Of a stretch of 64,000 nucleotides of DNA, positions 1-11,306 are shown piece after piece. Within the stretch, counting starts at the first letter, position 1. Each line of letters begins with the position of its first letter. The stretch spans positions 376,977,392 through 377,041,391 of the forward strand of contig NC_081415.1 of the NCBI RefSeq assembly GCF_030272615.1, read 5' to 3'. Source of the DNA: Cryptomeria japonica (lineage: Eukaryota; Streptophyta; Pinopsida; Cupressales; Cupressaceae). The notes beneath the pieces are model-generated. The model saw nothing but the letters and a program-made list of their open reading frames with translations. It made no database searches and was not told the origin of the DNA. The translations under genes and the position numbers were made by a program.

Positions 1-353
1 ATCTTCAGGTTAACAGGTCTCTATTTTTTGTTATTTGTTTTAGCTTCTTCAACCAATTCTATGGTGTGTTGTATGACATCACAATTGTATCCCCTAAGCT
101 TATCATAATTCCATGCTATTACCCCTTTGTATTTATCACATCATGATATCAACCTCTCTTTATCCTTTTGAGATATTTCCTTCATGACTTTCAACCTTTT
201 GCCATCTCTAATCTCCAAATCATATTCTCCCTTATTGTTGTCAAAGGGGGAGAGATGCATGTGAAAAAATGTCTTATCTACCTATTGCAGACATGAGCTA
301 TGTGTGTATGATATCAGGGGGAGATCGCTGGAGTTGTTTTCTTTATTTCTATT
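1..353 (+). mobile_element. E0: 3' internal end of a SIRE-like Ty1/copia element (left piece)
   Basis: This non-coding stretch lies just upstream of the E1 insertion. It carries two purine runs, at 241-255 (TCAAAGGGGGAGAGA) and near 315-324. They resemble the accessory purine tracts upstream of the 3' LTR in copia element E3, which at about 27400-27420 has the same TTGTCAAAGGGGGAGA wording. The rest of the 3' end, including the real polypurine tract and the LTR, resumes at 18110 after E1. The 5' end and coding region of E0 lie outside the window. No ORF of interest is visible; short ORFs over 304-798 belong to E1's LTR and are not believable genes. Confidence 0.6.
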
Positions 354-1170
354 TGATGTAGGAGCATCCCCGGTTCGTAGCAATCTTGCATCAACCAAAA
401 TTTTTTTCCTTTCTATTTGCTTTCTGTTTGCAGTTTCAACTTTCCTTTCTGTGTGTCTCGGTTTTGGCTCAGTGGATCATGTGGAGTTGGATTCTACTTG
501 AAGACTTGATCTTCTTTCTTGTTTCTAGACCACATCGCATTTGGATCATTTTCCGACAAGATATCGCTATCGATTTCCTTGATAGTTTCCTGTTATCGGT
601 TGACAGTTCTTGTTATCGGTTGCCTGGACGTATTTTGGTGATCTACCAGAACCCCCTTCCGAAGATTACAGAGCCTTGGGCGTTGATTCCGATGTTCCTT
701 TGAGTGTGGTCGACCTTTTCCCGCAATCTACGTTTTCATCCTTTGGATTTTCTGGAGGAATCTCTTGGCGGAGGCCGACCTTGTTATTTTACACGTAGGT
801 CTTGTTCTTTGGGTTTTGATCCCTTTTGGGCCGACTAGATCCTTTGGATTGATATATATATATATATATATATTATTGTAATTGTGCATTAGAATGGAAT
901 CAATAAGAGGATCAAGTAGCTAGATTGTGTGTAGAAGATAGATCTCAAGATTCAAGGTCCCGGTTGTGACCTATTCCGTATGTTCTACCAGGCCTGTGAG
1001 TCGGTATGCTGTAACCCGGTTGTTACTGGTTGGTTGTAATCAATTTTAATGAAATAAAACAATCTGTTTTGCATTGCCTCCATCATATCTTTGTGTTTCC
1101 GTTGTGTTTACTCTTGTTGACTGGTCCAGATTGATCTCCTTGAGGTTCCTCTTGACCGATGACTGCTTCA
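354..1170 (+). repeat. E1 5' LTR
   Basis: The LTR begins TGATGTAGGAGCATCC and ends GACTGCTTCA, two bases before the primer site. It matches 17309-18109 throughout, and the LTRs of E5 and E6 more distantly. An AT dinucleotide run at about 849-872 is absent from the 3' LTR, so it expanded after insertion or was lost from the other copy. ORF-like stretches over 386-798 are not conserved as protein between the copies and are treated as chance. Confidence 0.9.
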
Positions 1171-1172
1171 AG

Positions 1173-1184
1173 TGGTATCAGAGC
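1173..1184 (+). other. E1 primer-binding site (initiator Met type)
   Basis: TGGTATCAGAGC lies two bases after the 5' LTR. This is the usual plant primer site complementary to the 3' end of initiator-Met tRNA, where minus-strand synthesis starts. The same motif follows the LTRs of E3, E5 and E6. Confidence 0.92.
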
Positions 1185-1279
1185 GAAGTTTCATTCCGAA
1201 GGTTGCATGTCCTAAAATTTTGGTTGTAGGGTGGCGGATTGCGGATCCAACCTGCAGTTGCATAGGAATAGCGTGAACA

Positions 1280-2338
1280 ATGGCCCGAAGAGGAGCTAGG
1301 AATGGTGGAGCGCGTGGGAATGCAGACCCTACTGTGATGGAGATGTTGTGAGGTATAGCAGCCGAGTTGGAAGTCGTGGAGACAGACTAGAGAAGAGGCC
1401 GACATATTGAAGATGTAAGTGAAGATGTAGGAGAAGAAGCTCCGACAGAACAAGAAAACCTACCGACGGTTGATCCGGATGAGGAAAGGTTTTTCAAAGT
1501 TTTGAGTAGGGCGAATAATAAACCTCATTTTACCCCTTCATAATATGAAGGGAAGTTAGATTCAGATGAACTGATGGATTGGATCTCGGAGATGGAGAAA
1601 TACTTTGATTTTGAAAACACTATAGAAGAGATGAAGGTAAAATATGCCTGTACGCGGTTGAAAGGTCATGCATCTCTTTGGTGGGAGCATTTGCAAGTTG
1701 ATAGACAAAGAAGAGGTAAAGAGAAGATTAAGACATGGGATCAAATGATTGCTAAGTTGAAATCGAAGTTTATGCCAGCTGATTATCAAGTGAATCTGTT
1801 CCAGAAGTTGTAGAATTTGAGACAAAAGGAATCTAGTGTGAAGGAGTACATCGAAGCATTTTACAAGTTGAACATCAGATCCAGACATGTTGATGATGAA
1901 GTTGAACAAGTTGCAAGATATTTGAATGGATTGCAGATGTCTATACAAGATGAACTTAGGTTGATCAAATTGGAGAGTGCTGAAGAAGCTTACCAGTATG
2001 CCCTTAAGGCAGAAGAGAAGTTGAACAAAATACATGAGTAGAGGCAGAGAGGCAGAGGTGGAAGGTTTACTGGAGGAAGATTTCAAGGAGGATGAGGATA
2101 TACCAAAGGTAGAGGAACCAGTACAAATTAGAACAAGGACAAGGAAGTGAACAAAGAAGGTAATTCATACCGGAAGGATGATTGAAATTTCTACTAGAGG
2201 AGAGAACCAGATGGTTACCAGAATGAGAATTTTGGGATACAAGACAAGAGAACATTTAGAGGAACCTTTTTCAAGTGTGGAGGAGAAGGACATCGTGCAT
2301 TCGAGTGTAAGAAGACCAAAAATACTAGAAGAGAAGCA
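1280..2338 (+). pseudogene. gag: E1 gag (capsid and nucleocapsid), broken
   Basis: The reading frame opens at ATG 1280, about 95 bases after the primer site, with a basic start (MARRG). It stays in one frame right through into protease. The capsid homology block has the WWEHLQ core near 1680-1697, followed by a conserved region to about 2040. A basic, glycine- and arginine-rich stretch follows, then a CCHC zinc knuckle at about 2271-2314 (C-x2-C-GEGH-x4-C, intact). Early stops fall near 1349, 1388, 1541, 1811 and 2039, with several more at 2090-2200. No frameshift is seen, so decay is by point change. Gag would form the virus-like particle and the knuckle would bind element RNA. E5 and E6 carry homologous gag in the same position. 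Confidence 0.85.
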
Positions 2339-3596
2339 GTGGTGAAAGAACACCCCACCATAGCAGACAATAAACCAGAAGATGGAGAACTGTTGGTGAT
2401 GAGGAGAGCTTTGTGTCATGCCAGAGGAGATGAAGAGCCCTTGCAGAGGAAGAATCTATTCAAGACCAGATGTAAGGTATCCGGTAAGTATTGTAAAGTT
2501 GTTATTGATAGTGGTAGTTCAGATAACCTTGTTTTAGAAGAGATGGTGAATAAGTTGAAATTGGAGAGATTGAAACACCCTAAGCCTTATCAGATAGCAT
2601 GGATTCAGGATGAACATAAGTTGTTAGTAAGTGAACAATGTTTGGTGAAATTGAAAATTGGAAATTATCATGATGAAGTCTTGTGTGATATTATGCCTAT
2701 GGATATTTTTCATCTTTTGTTGGGTAGACCTTGGTAGTTTGATAGACAGGCAGTACATGATGGGAGGAAGAATACATACACTATTGTGGCCAATGGGATG
2801 AAGCAAATCTTGTTGCCTTTCGAGGAACCTTTGAAGAATGAAGTCTGTACGAATGCTAGAATCTATTTAATAGATGGAAGGAAATTCCTAGATGGACTGA
2901 GACACGATAATGTGTGTTTTTCCTTAATTCCTAAGAAGACTGAGAAGCCGAAACCGAAAGGAGAACAACCAGAAGAGATAAAAGATTTGCCGACAGAATA
3001 TGAAGACATCATTTCAGATAATGTACTTGATGGATTGCCAACTGTGAGAAGTATTAGTCATTGCATGGACTTGGTTCTTGGAGCTAGTTTGCCTAACAAA
3101 GCTGCACACTAGTTGACACCGACAAAGAATGAAGAACTGAATAGACAAGTGCAGGAGCTGTTGAAGAAAGGTTTGATCAGGGAGATTCTAAGCCCTTGTG
3201 CAGTACCAACAATATTAGCACCTAAGAAGAATGGAGAGTGGAGAATGTGTACCAATTCCAGAAAAATAAATAAGATCATAGTGAAATACCGGTTTCCTTT
3301 GCCTAGGATGGATGACATAATGGACTGTTTGAGTGGAGCAAAATACTTTACAAAGATAGATTTGAATAGTGGATATCATCAGATTAGGATCAAAGAAGGA
3401 GATGAGTGGAAGACAACATTCAAGACAAATGAAGGACTATATGAATGGTTGGTGATGCCTTTTGGATTGATTAATGCATCAAGTACTTTCATGAGGCTGA
3501 TGAATGAGGTATTGAAGAAATTCTTGGGTAAGTTTGTTATTGTGTATTTGGATGACATTCCGATTTTCATTAAGATAAAAGAGGAGCATTTGTTGT
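2339..3596 (+). pseudogene. pol: E1 protease and N-terminal half of reverse transcriptase
   Basis: This continues the gag frame without a shift. The aspartic protease motif VIDSGSS is at about 2500-2520, and the LLGRPW motif closes the protease at about 2717-2734. A linker with MANGMK follows at 2786. RT then begins, with KNGEWRMC near 3226, the [13 protein letters not shown] block (catalytic Asp) near 3350, MPFGL near 3457 and the catalytic box YLDD at about 3544. In-frame stops occur near 2735, 3110 and at the E2 junction. The protein is cut at 3596 by insertion of E2, about 15 codons past YLDD, and resumes at 15419. Chromovirus gag and pol are normally one continuous reading frame, and that arrangement is preserved here. 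Confidence 0.88.
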
Positions 3597-4385
3597 TGTA
3601 GACACCTAAAATTGTCATGTCTAATTAAATAAATATTTTATTTATTTAATTATCTAAGCCTAATTCTTCTATTAATTAAATAAATCCTTATTTATTCAAT
3701 TAATTCTTTTATCCTCTTCTAGCCTTATTTCTCATTTAAATAAATACATTTATTTATTTAAATTGTCCTTTTCCTAAATTAAATAAATACTTTTATTTAT
3801 TTAATTGATCCCACTTCCTCTATTAATTAAATAAATCTTTATTTATTTAATTAATTCATTAGCCTTTTCTACCCATGACACATGTCATTCATCTCTTAAT
3901 TCCTACACTACCTACCCTCTCATTATTTTCTTATTTTCTTTACCTACCCTCTAATCATAGCCGACTTCTTTTACACCTCTCAATCTTATCCCTCCATTTC
4001 ATATAGTGTCTTCTATATAAGGAGATGCTTCCTTCATTATCAAACCCTGGAAAAAACTCACTATGCATTTAGCTCCGACTATGTTTTCGAACTTGCATAT
4101 GCAATCAAGCCTACTTGCAACCACATTTCCGTTCTTTGTTGAGCTCTTGTGCACACATAAAATCTGAGAGCAAATATATCAAGCAAGATCAATGGAGATA
4201 GGAAGAATGGAGATCCAAACCCTATTGGACATGTGATGGTATAATCTTTGTGATTTCATTTGATTTGCATTGTCTTAGGTAATCTTCATATGTTATGGTG
4301 GATATTTGTTGTTGTTAGGCTAGAGTTTTGTGGTTGAATTCATTTGGTTTTTCAATATTGTTGTTATCCATTTTCACCGTATACA
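3597..4385 (+). repeat. E2 5' LTR
   Basis: It begins TGTAGACACCTAAAATTG and ends CCGTATACA. The first 300 bases are AT-rich with many ATTAAATAAAT words. A TATAAGGAG stretch at about 4015-4023 is a possible core promoter. It is nearly identical to 14631-15418. Its start resembles the E8 LTR (TGTAGACACCTAATAATG) and, on the minus strand, the E4 LTR (TGTAGCATCCTAAAATT), which groups the three elements. Confidence 0.92.
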
Positions 4386-4388
4386 TTT

Positions 4389-4406
4389 TGGCACGCCCCG
4401 TGGGAC
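4389..4406 (+). other. E2 probable primer-binding site
   Basis: TGGCACGCCCCGTGGGAC lies three bases after the LTR. It begins TGG as expected for pairing with a tRNA 3' CCA end. I cannot name the tRNA with confidence. It is clearly not the initiator-Met site used by E1, E3, E5 and E6. Confidence 0.65.
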
Positions 4407-4539
4407 ATGAATTTTTGTTAGATCTGTGTTTTTTGCAGGTTTTTCTAACCCTATATTGCTGTTTTGTAAAACAATTTGGAGAATAACCTTGTGCAGCTAG
4501 GGTTTTGGACACAAAATCAAGATCTTGGAGAGATTCGAT

Positions 4540-5370
4540 CATATCTCACAAACGGCTTGGAAATTTTGCACAATTTTTTTTTTTAAGGTTGAAGACAGTA
4601 TCAAGAGCTCTCAAAGAAAAATTCAGACTATTGGAGCATATTTTATTTTTTTATGAATTTTCATAAAAAATTAATTTTGAGAGAAAATGAGCGAATTTTT
4701 TAGATTTTCTTACATTTTTGGAAATCTCTCATAATTATACATAGGATCTGTTCTTTGTGATTTTAATTTTGATGCAAATTATTTCCTTAAAAATTGAATC
4801 TTTAAAAATTAGGGTTTTTCCTTATTTTGATTAGCTCTCCCAAACGGCTTTGAATTTTGGTATCAAATTTTGTTTACAGGTAGGGAAAAGTATCAGAAGT
4901 GTTCAGTAAAAATTTTAGAGTTTTTGGATCAAAGTTTCATTTTATATGATTTTTCTAGGATTTTTCATAAAAAATTAATTTTGAGAGAAAAGTAGCGAAT
5001 TTTTTGGAGTTCTTTACATTTTTGGAAATATCTCAGAATTATACATAGGATTTGTTCTTTGTGATTTGAAATTAGATGCAAAATCATTCCTCAAAAATTG
5101 GATCTTTGAAAATTAGGGTTTTGCATTATTTTACTCATATCTCACAAATTGCTTAGATTTGTTACAGAAATTTTTTTATGCAGGTTTGGAAGACCATCAG
5201 GACTCCCCAATAAAAATGTCAGATTTTTTGGATCGATTTTGCATTTTATATGAATTTTTTATGATTTTTCATAAAAAATTAATTTTTGGAGCAAATTAGC
5301 AAATTTTTTGGATTTTCTTACATTTCTAGAAATCTCTTGAAATTTTACAGGTTGGTTTTTTTTAATGATG
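4540..5370 (+). repeat. E2 leader: three degenerate ~295-bp tandem units
   Basis: Three diverged copies follow each other, with equivalent starts near 4544 (CTCACAAACGGCTTGG), 4835 (CTCTCCCAAACGGCTTTG) and 5140 (CTCACAAATTGCTTAG). Each unit then carries a 'TTTTTCATAAAAAATTAATTTTG' type block (broken by point changes), followed by a 'TTACATTT-TGGAAAT' block. The spacings are about 291 and 304 bases. This is untranslated leader between the primer site and gag. No ORF is supported. Confidence 0.75.
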
Positions 5371-5837
5371 AATCAGATATTTGAATTGGTCAACAAAACG
5401 CATTGTTGAAGGCCCCTATTTCACAAATTCTTTTGGATCTAAAATTTACCTAACTTGTGTGCTTGCAGGAAGGGGTGATCATTTGAAACAATCCAAACTA
5501 CTAACAAATCTTTGTTGCAGGACCTTGACAAGAATTTTTTTTTGATCTTTATTGTATGCTTTATTTTCATAGATTAGCAAACACTTCAATTGGTGCACTA
5601 AAATTGAACCATTGTCTTTTGTGTCTTGAGCAATAGGCTCTTTTTGTTTAATCTTTAGAGGGCCTGTCTCCCCGTGTGGTCATTAGGACTACTAGTGAGG
5701 AGAGAACAACCCAAGTGGTAGCAAAAGAAAAGCCATCTTCTTCCAAACCACTATAAATAATTGTATCCATGGTGAAAACTATGGATAAGGTGTGCTGATT
5801 AGTTCATACCGACACTATGTCTCCCCATAAACCCGTT
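5371..5837 (+). other. E2 leader, non-coding part with block shared with E8
   Basis: No ORF is supported. From about 5665 on, the sequence matches E8's leader (59450 onward) in scattered blocks: a CTCCCC word, an AAGTGGTA word, CCACTATAAATAA at 5750, and a second CTCCCC just before the hairpins at 5838. The order and spacing are similar in both elements, so this is probably a functional part of the leader such as RNA packaging or translation control (inference). Confidence 0.5.
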
Positions 5838-5878
5838 TGATCAAATTTATTTGATCAGTTGTAGGGCGTAACCCCTAC
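5838..5878 (+). other. Two adjacent hairpins in E2 leader
   Basis: Hairpin 1 is at 5838-5857 (TGATCAAA, loop TTTA, TTTGATCA). Hairpin 2 is at 5861-5878 (GTAGGG, loop CGTAAC, CCCTAC). The second has a counterpart in E8 at 59642-59659 (GTAGAG, loop CGTAAC, CTCTAC). The loop is identical and one stem pair changes from G-C to A-T on both arms. Such a compensated change supports a real RNA structure. Confidence 0.6.
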
Positions 5879-6477
5879 CGGCTGGGAGCCTTCTGTATTT
5901 ATAGAGCTGAAAGTGCCGCATGTATGGCCACATGAGTGGATGCCCTTACTAGCACCTTTTTGTTTTAGAAGCCAAAATCCTTCTAGTTGTTGGGGCAGGA
6001 GGTCGGACCTTTGGTAGCGGCCCACACACATATGGTTCTTAGTAGAGATACAAAGTTCGCCACGAGGAGTTTTCATGGGGACTGATGCTTGGCTGCCTTG
6101 AGAAGTGAGTGCTGAGGGTGGAGCCAGTGGGGTCAAGCATCTAAGTATCCGCTCTGAATAGCATAGCCTCGGGGGAAACTCCATGTGGGATTAACAACTA
6201 TTGTCCTGGCCAACCATAATTGTGCTTGCCTTATTTTGAACTATCAAACATTCAAGACCAAACATTAAAACATTGTGTCTTTTGTGTCTTCAAGTGTATG
6301 CAAAACAAATTTTACATCAAACAACACACTTTTCTTTGAGTCATTTTTGAGTCTAAACACTTGCAAACATTGAGTCTTCATCAACACTGTGTCCTCTTGT
6401 CATGAAAAACAGTCAAACATTCATATTTGGTCACAACAAGCAACTTCACAGATTGGAAAAATTACACAAAGTTTGCA
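5879..6477 (+). other. E2 leader, no gene seen
   Basis: This is untranslated leader sequence. An open stretch on the minus strand across 5855-6184 has no recognisable protein features and is not supported. The 3' half is rich in CAAACATT and TTGTGTC-type words but shows no clear array until 6478. Confidence 0.4.
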
Positions 6478-6700
6478 GAAACGCGTCTGTGTCTAACATA
6501 ATAGCGTCTGTGTCATCTAACCACGTCTGTGAAGGGTAGAAACGCGTCTATGTCTTTTGAGCAACATTGCGTTTACAACATCTCAAAAACACATCTATGT
6601 CTGACAGAACCACGTTTGTGTCATTTAAGCGCGTCTGCGTCTGACATAATAGCGTCTGTGTCATTTAAGCGCGTCTGTGAAGTATACAGGCACGTCTATG
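6478..6700 (+). repeat. E2 leader array of GCGTCTGTGTC-type words
   Basis: About ten imperfect copies of a short word near (A/G)CGTCTGTGTC occur between 6481 and 6700, for example ACGCGTCTGTGTC at 6481, AGCGTCTGTGTC at 6503 and 6651, and GCGCGTCTGTGAA near 6670. Spacing is irregular, about 20-30 bases. The reverse complement of this word fills the array at 13840-14112 near the other end of the same element. Confidence 0.7.
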
Positions 6701-7186
6701 TTCAGGATGAAAACTTTCATAATTCAACAAATAATAGAAGTCAGTTTCAGACTTATTGAGCTTCCTAGGTTATCTTTTCAGGTTTTCATCTAGAATTCAA
6801 CCTATCTTTGGGTCTCACAAAGTCCATCATTGCTTTACACCTTACATTACATTCACATTTGTCTAAACTTGAGTCAAAAGGTCACTTGCTTGTCCTCATC
6901 ATACTTTGTCAACACATTACATACAACAACATTTTGCTAAGGGGTCCCTCATCAAGGTCTATCACCTTTGGGTCTCATTTGGTCTTACTTAGAGTTTAGG
7001 TCAACTTACCTCATCAAGAGAAACTATCATCTCTTTGGAAGTCACACCTACTCTACTACATACATGGTCTTACACTTTGGACATTGCAAGTAAACCTCAG
7101 ATTCATTTACATTCCATCCAACTCTTGGTCTTCCATACTCTTTCCATTTTCATCTAGTCTCACAGATCTTGGTCAAGACCTAGTTC
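6701..7186 (+). other. E2 leader just upstream of gag, no gene seen
   Basis: This is T- and C-rich leader with repeated GGTCTCA and GGTCTTAC words. Short open stretches here have no protein homology that I recognise. Gag begins at 7187. Confidence 0.4.
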
Positions 7187-9223
7187 ATGGTTGAAACCCA
7201 TTCCCAAAAATCTAGGAGAGAAACTAAAGAGGCTCAAGAGTCCGCAAACATGAGTGCCTATGAGTATGACAATGATGTCTTTTTCAATTCTAATCATACT
7301 ACATTACCTGACATGGATGCTTATAGAAACATTCCAAATGTTGAGAACATGGACACTACAAACAACAATGATACACACAATGACAATATGGACAACATTT
7401 CAATATATTCAGTAGAAGTGGAAGACTCCATTATGGATCCCTATTTCAATCGATTGGTTGAGGAAATAATGAGGAGAGATAGACAATACTTCTTACAAGT
7501 GATGGCACAAAGTGGAGCCAAGATCCCTCATGATTTTGACATGTCTCAAATAATGGAAAATCGACCTCTGCAACAACTTCACCTCAACATGGATCAATAG
7601 AGGCCTAATAGTGGAGGCAATAGAGGACCTCATCTTGTGCCTGAATCACCATCATCTTTGTTTCAAAAACCAGAGGTCCCATACACACATGGTCAAGCAT
7701 ATGATACTCACCTTCGCAGACCATTATGGAAGTCTTATGCAGAAAAATATGCTCAATCACATACCAATGCTAAGGATCAACAACCAAAGCAATTGGATAT
7801 CCAAAGGCATGCTCAAAATTTGGACACAACGAAACCCCACGTCCAATTTGGGGGCAACACATTAGAACAAACTCATGACATGCCTGTAGAGTATGGTATA
7901 CATGGACAAAACATATATTCCATTCCTCATCATGACTCTATACCAAGTGGTCCATATACGCAACATCATTATAGAACTCCACCATATGAACATGTATATG
8001 ATCAATATCATCCATATATACAACATGCTCCTCCTCCACCTGGTGGTTCAGGCATGGGGTATGGTCCAATAAGTCGGTCTCCACCTAAGAATAATTTGGA
8101 ACAGCAAATCAAGGACTTACAAAAGAAAATGGAGGACATAAATACACCGAAGCCAACTTACACAATGAAAGACATATGTCCCTATCCATTTGACAAAAGA
8201 ATTCCAATGCCTCCATTTCCTACACACTTTGTGACACCTAAGTTTGATAAGTACAGAGGCAAAGGGGATCCTAAGGCACACATAAGACAATTTTTCACAG
8301 CTTGCATTGAGGTGGCAGCAGAAGAGACATATTTGATGAGATTATTCCCACAAAACTTAGGTGATCAAGCTATGGAATGGTTCTCCCAACTTCCACCTAG
8401 AATTAAGTCTTGGGGTGATCTAGCAGAGGCATTTATCCAACATTTCTCATACAACATAGAGACAGACATGTCAGTGACTACTTTGTGCAACACCAAACAA
8501 AAGGATGGAGAATCTTTTTCATCATTTTTACAAAGATGGAGGAATCTAGCCAGTAGATGCTCTTGTGAAATTCCACAAAAACAAATGGTAGAAATGTTCA
8601 CCCAAAATGTTAACAAAGACATTGGTTATGACCTAAGAAAAGCTTGTTTGTCCACCTTCAAGGACGTCATTGAAAAAGGTTTAGCAAAAGAGAAGGTCCT
8701 AATTGAGCAAGGCATCGTTAAAATATTTAAAGAAAACAAAGAGGACTTTAAAGGAAAAGATAAGCCAAGATTTTGGAATAAAAACAAGAACACAGTCAAT
8801 GATGGTGTTGTGGATGCCAATACAGTGCGACCAAAAATCGTTTTTTCTAGATCAAGCTCTACAAACAATCAGGTGAATATTCAAACAACTTCCAAGTCAC
8901 GAAGGAAGTACACCCCATTGGGAGAACCACTTGAGTCAGTTTTCAAAAAGCTAGTGGCAAACAAGATAATCACAATTCCAGATTTGCCTCCATATGAGCC
9001 AAAGGTTAAACCAAATTGGTGGAATGATGATGAATATTGTGAATTTCATAAGAGCAAGGGCCACAAGATAGGAAATTGCCATCGACTGAAGAACATCATA
9101 CAAGATCTCATTGATAGAGGTGACATTGAGATTGAAGGACACTCATCTAATCAAGAACATGAGATGTTTAAGGAACCATTCCCAAAACATGACAAGGGAA
9201 AAGCTAAAGCCACAGATGATTAG
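7187..9223 (+). pseudogene. gag: E2 gag, one in-frame stop
   Basis: The frame runs from ATG 7187 to TAG 9221-9223 with a single internal stop, TAG at 7598-7600, and no frameshift: about 678 codons. The N-terminal 137 residues are Asn/Asp-rich. The central part (about 8240-8730) is a retrotransposon gag domain, with KYRGKGDPKAHIRQF, the AMEWFSQLP core and SFSSFLQRWRNL. Near the C-terminus is a zinc-finger-like motif CEFHKSKGHKIGNCHRLK (about 9038-9091), typical of Tat/Ogre-type gag. It would form particles and bind element RNA. One stop in this length, in an element with 2 percent LTR divergence, means the gene was intact until recently. The start is chosen because the frame is open and compositionally coding from here, with a non-coding leader before it. 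Confidence 0.88.
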
Positions 9224-11306
9224 ACCAACTATACCAGAGCATCGTATAACTATGATTCAACTGTCAATCACATTTTGATGGACAATTATGTCTCTACCAT
9301 TATCATCAAGGACAAAACATCTGAAAATTCTACCCAAAGACCCAAAATTGTCCTAAAAGGCATTGGATCTTCTTCTAAACCTACCTCTGAATGTAATGTT
9401 ACAACCCGTCGAGGTAAATTCACTTTGCAAGGTGCTCCAGGTAAAAAAACCGCTTCCTCATCCACCAAGCTTGAGTACGATCTTGTAGAACAGTTAGGGA
9501 AGACACCTGCGCTTATTTCAATCCTTGAGCTCTTAACGTATATCCCCCGCACATAAAGCCATTCTTGACAAAATCTTGAGAGACACTTCTGTCCCTACTG
9601 ATCTGAACATGGACCAATTTCAAGCCATGGTGGGATACCTTTCCATTCCACACTCCCTTACATTCACAGAAGCCGATGACGCCTCTGTAAGTCAGCCACA
9701 TAATGCACCGTTACACATTGAAGCCTTTCTACACAAACATCGAATAAAACGAGTCCTGATAGATGGAGGAGCAGGTTTGAACATTTATACATTGAGCACT
9801 ATTAAACAATTGGGATATTCTGAAAAGGCTATACATGCTACAAACAAAATTACCATCAAGGCATATGATGACGAAGAGCGTTCATCCAAAGGCACAGTCA
9901 CCTTATCTCTCAGAGTTGGGCCAGTTACAAAGGATGTGGTTTGTCATGTCCTTGATCTAGATCTCACATACAACATATTGCTAGGACGTCCATGGATTCA
10001 TGAGATGAGCGCAGTACCATCTACATATCATCGATGTATCAAGTTTCCACATAATGGAGTTGAAGTGATTGTCAAAGTTGACCCAAATCCATTCATATAT
10101 TGCAACAATCTGCGACATAGATCAAAAATAACAATACCAATCAATCGAGAAGTTGTTCCATCTTCAGCATATGTGGATCCAGAATCCTTGAAAGCTTCTA
10201 CATCAAAACAAGCAGAGATCAAAGAAAAGTTCAATATTAAAGACATGGGATGTGGTGAGTATATCTTTCATGTTGATCAACTCCCACTATCTCCTAAGAC
10301 ATTCAGTCGACAAGAACGATCTATAAATAATTTGCAAGGAATTGGGTGTGAACCACCTAGTGTTGTGGCTACTAAGTCTGAATGCAAATCTCCTCTAGTG
10401 GTACAAGCATCTCTTGATATCAATAATCCTAAGAGTGGTTCCAGTGAAGAATCTATTGAATTTATCGCCAGCCCTCTTGAGAACTCACATAGCCTTACCA
10501 TTTCATCCACTCATTCCATTTCCACTCCACTTCCAGACTTGGATCAACAAGAATTACAAAAACCCTTACTTAGTGGGGATAAAAAATCAAGCCTTGAAAA
10601 GAAAAATCTAAAAGTCAAAAATAAAGAAAAGTCCTTTAGTACAAATCAAAATCAAAAGCTATTGGACTCTGAAAAAATCAAAGTCAAGGATAAAAATCCT
10701 ATGAAGGAAAAAGAGCAAGAGATGATCTCCCCTAATATCAAAATAACTGGGGGCAAAAGTTCTAAAATTTCAAGTCAAAAAGCATACTTGTTGATCCTAA
10801 GTCTCCATCATGTCATAATACTTTCACTTCTTTTCGTAGTCATAAACCTTCATAACTCATCCACTTGTTCTGCACATCTTTTCTCTTCTAGCGATACATC
10901 ATGGACCTTTAATGGAGCTTCCTCGAAGGACTTGGTTATCAGGGGTGCCCAAACTTCTTCAGGTGACACACATATGGGCCTACATAGTCCACACATTAGT
11001 AATTCTATCTCAGTTCTTTCATCAAGGAAGACAGTCACTCGAGCTACACATCATTCAGTCAAGGAACGACGCAACTACAATCATAAAGTCAAGCCTCGCA
11101 CATTTGAGGTAGGCGACTTAGTTCTCAGAGAAAATCCTAAAAATCAGCAAGATAGATAGAAGAAGGGCAAGTTCGAACCAAACTGGCTTGGTCCTTACAT
11201 AATCACAACAACATATGGATCTGGTGCATATCAGCTCTCAACCACAGAGGGTGAACCTTTGGAGGATCCTATCAACAACATGCACCTTCGCAGGTTTTAC
11301 ACATAG
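9224..11306 (+). pseudogene. E2 protease joined to integrase C-terminal tail
   Basis: The gag frame continues past TAG 9223 to 9556. A one-base shift near 9540-9555 then moves the sequence into the next frame, open to 11159 and, beyond one stop (11157-11159), to TAG 11304-11306. The aspartic protease core is at 9755-10000: LIDGGAGLNIYT (usual Ser/Thr after Asp replaced by Gly), then NILLGRPWIH. A Lys-, Ser- and Asn-rich linker runs from about 10300 to 10800, followed by a short hydrophobic stretch. The last part (about 11040-11306), with KPRTFEVGDLVLREN, FEPNWLGPY and NNMHLRRF, is the end of a Ty3/gypsy integrase. Everything between protease and this tail that an autonomous element needs is missing: RT, RNase H, zinc finger and DDE core. 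The deletion is internal and precise enough to keep the frame. Confidence 0.85.

Noticed and set aside
386-798. ORFs inside the chromovirus LTR (also 17311-17875 and 57293-57520)
   Set aside because: They lie wholly in LTR sequence and are not conserved as protein between the LTR copies.
5855-6184. 109-codon minus-strand ORF in the E2 leader
   Set aside because: It overlaps the leader block and hairpin conserved with E8; no protein motif, and the equivalent frame in E8 is not open.
10770-10870. Hydrophobic segment in E2 as an env-like gene
   Set aside because: Only one short hydrophobic stretch, in a linker next to a deletion junction, with no signal peptide or other env features.
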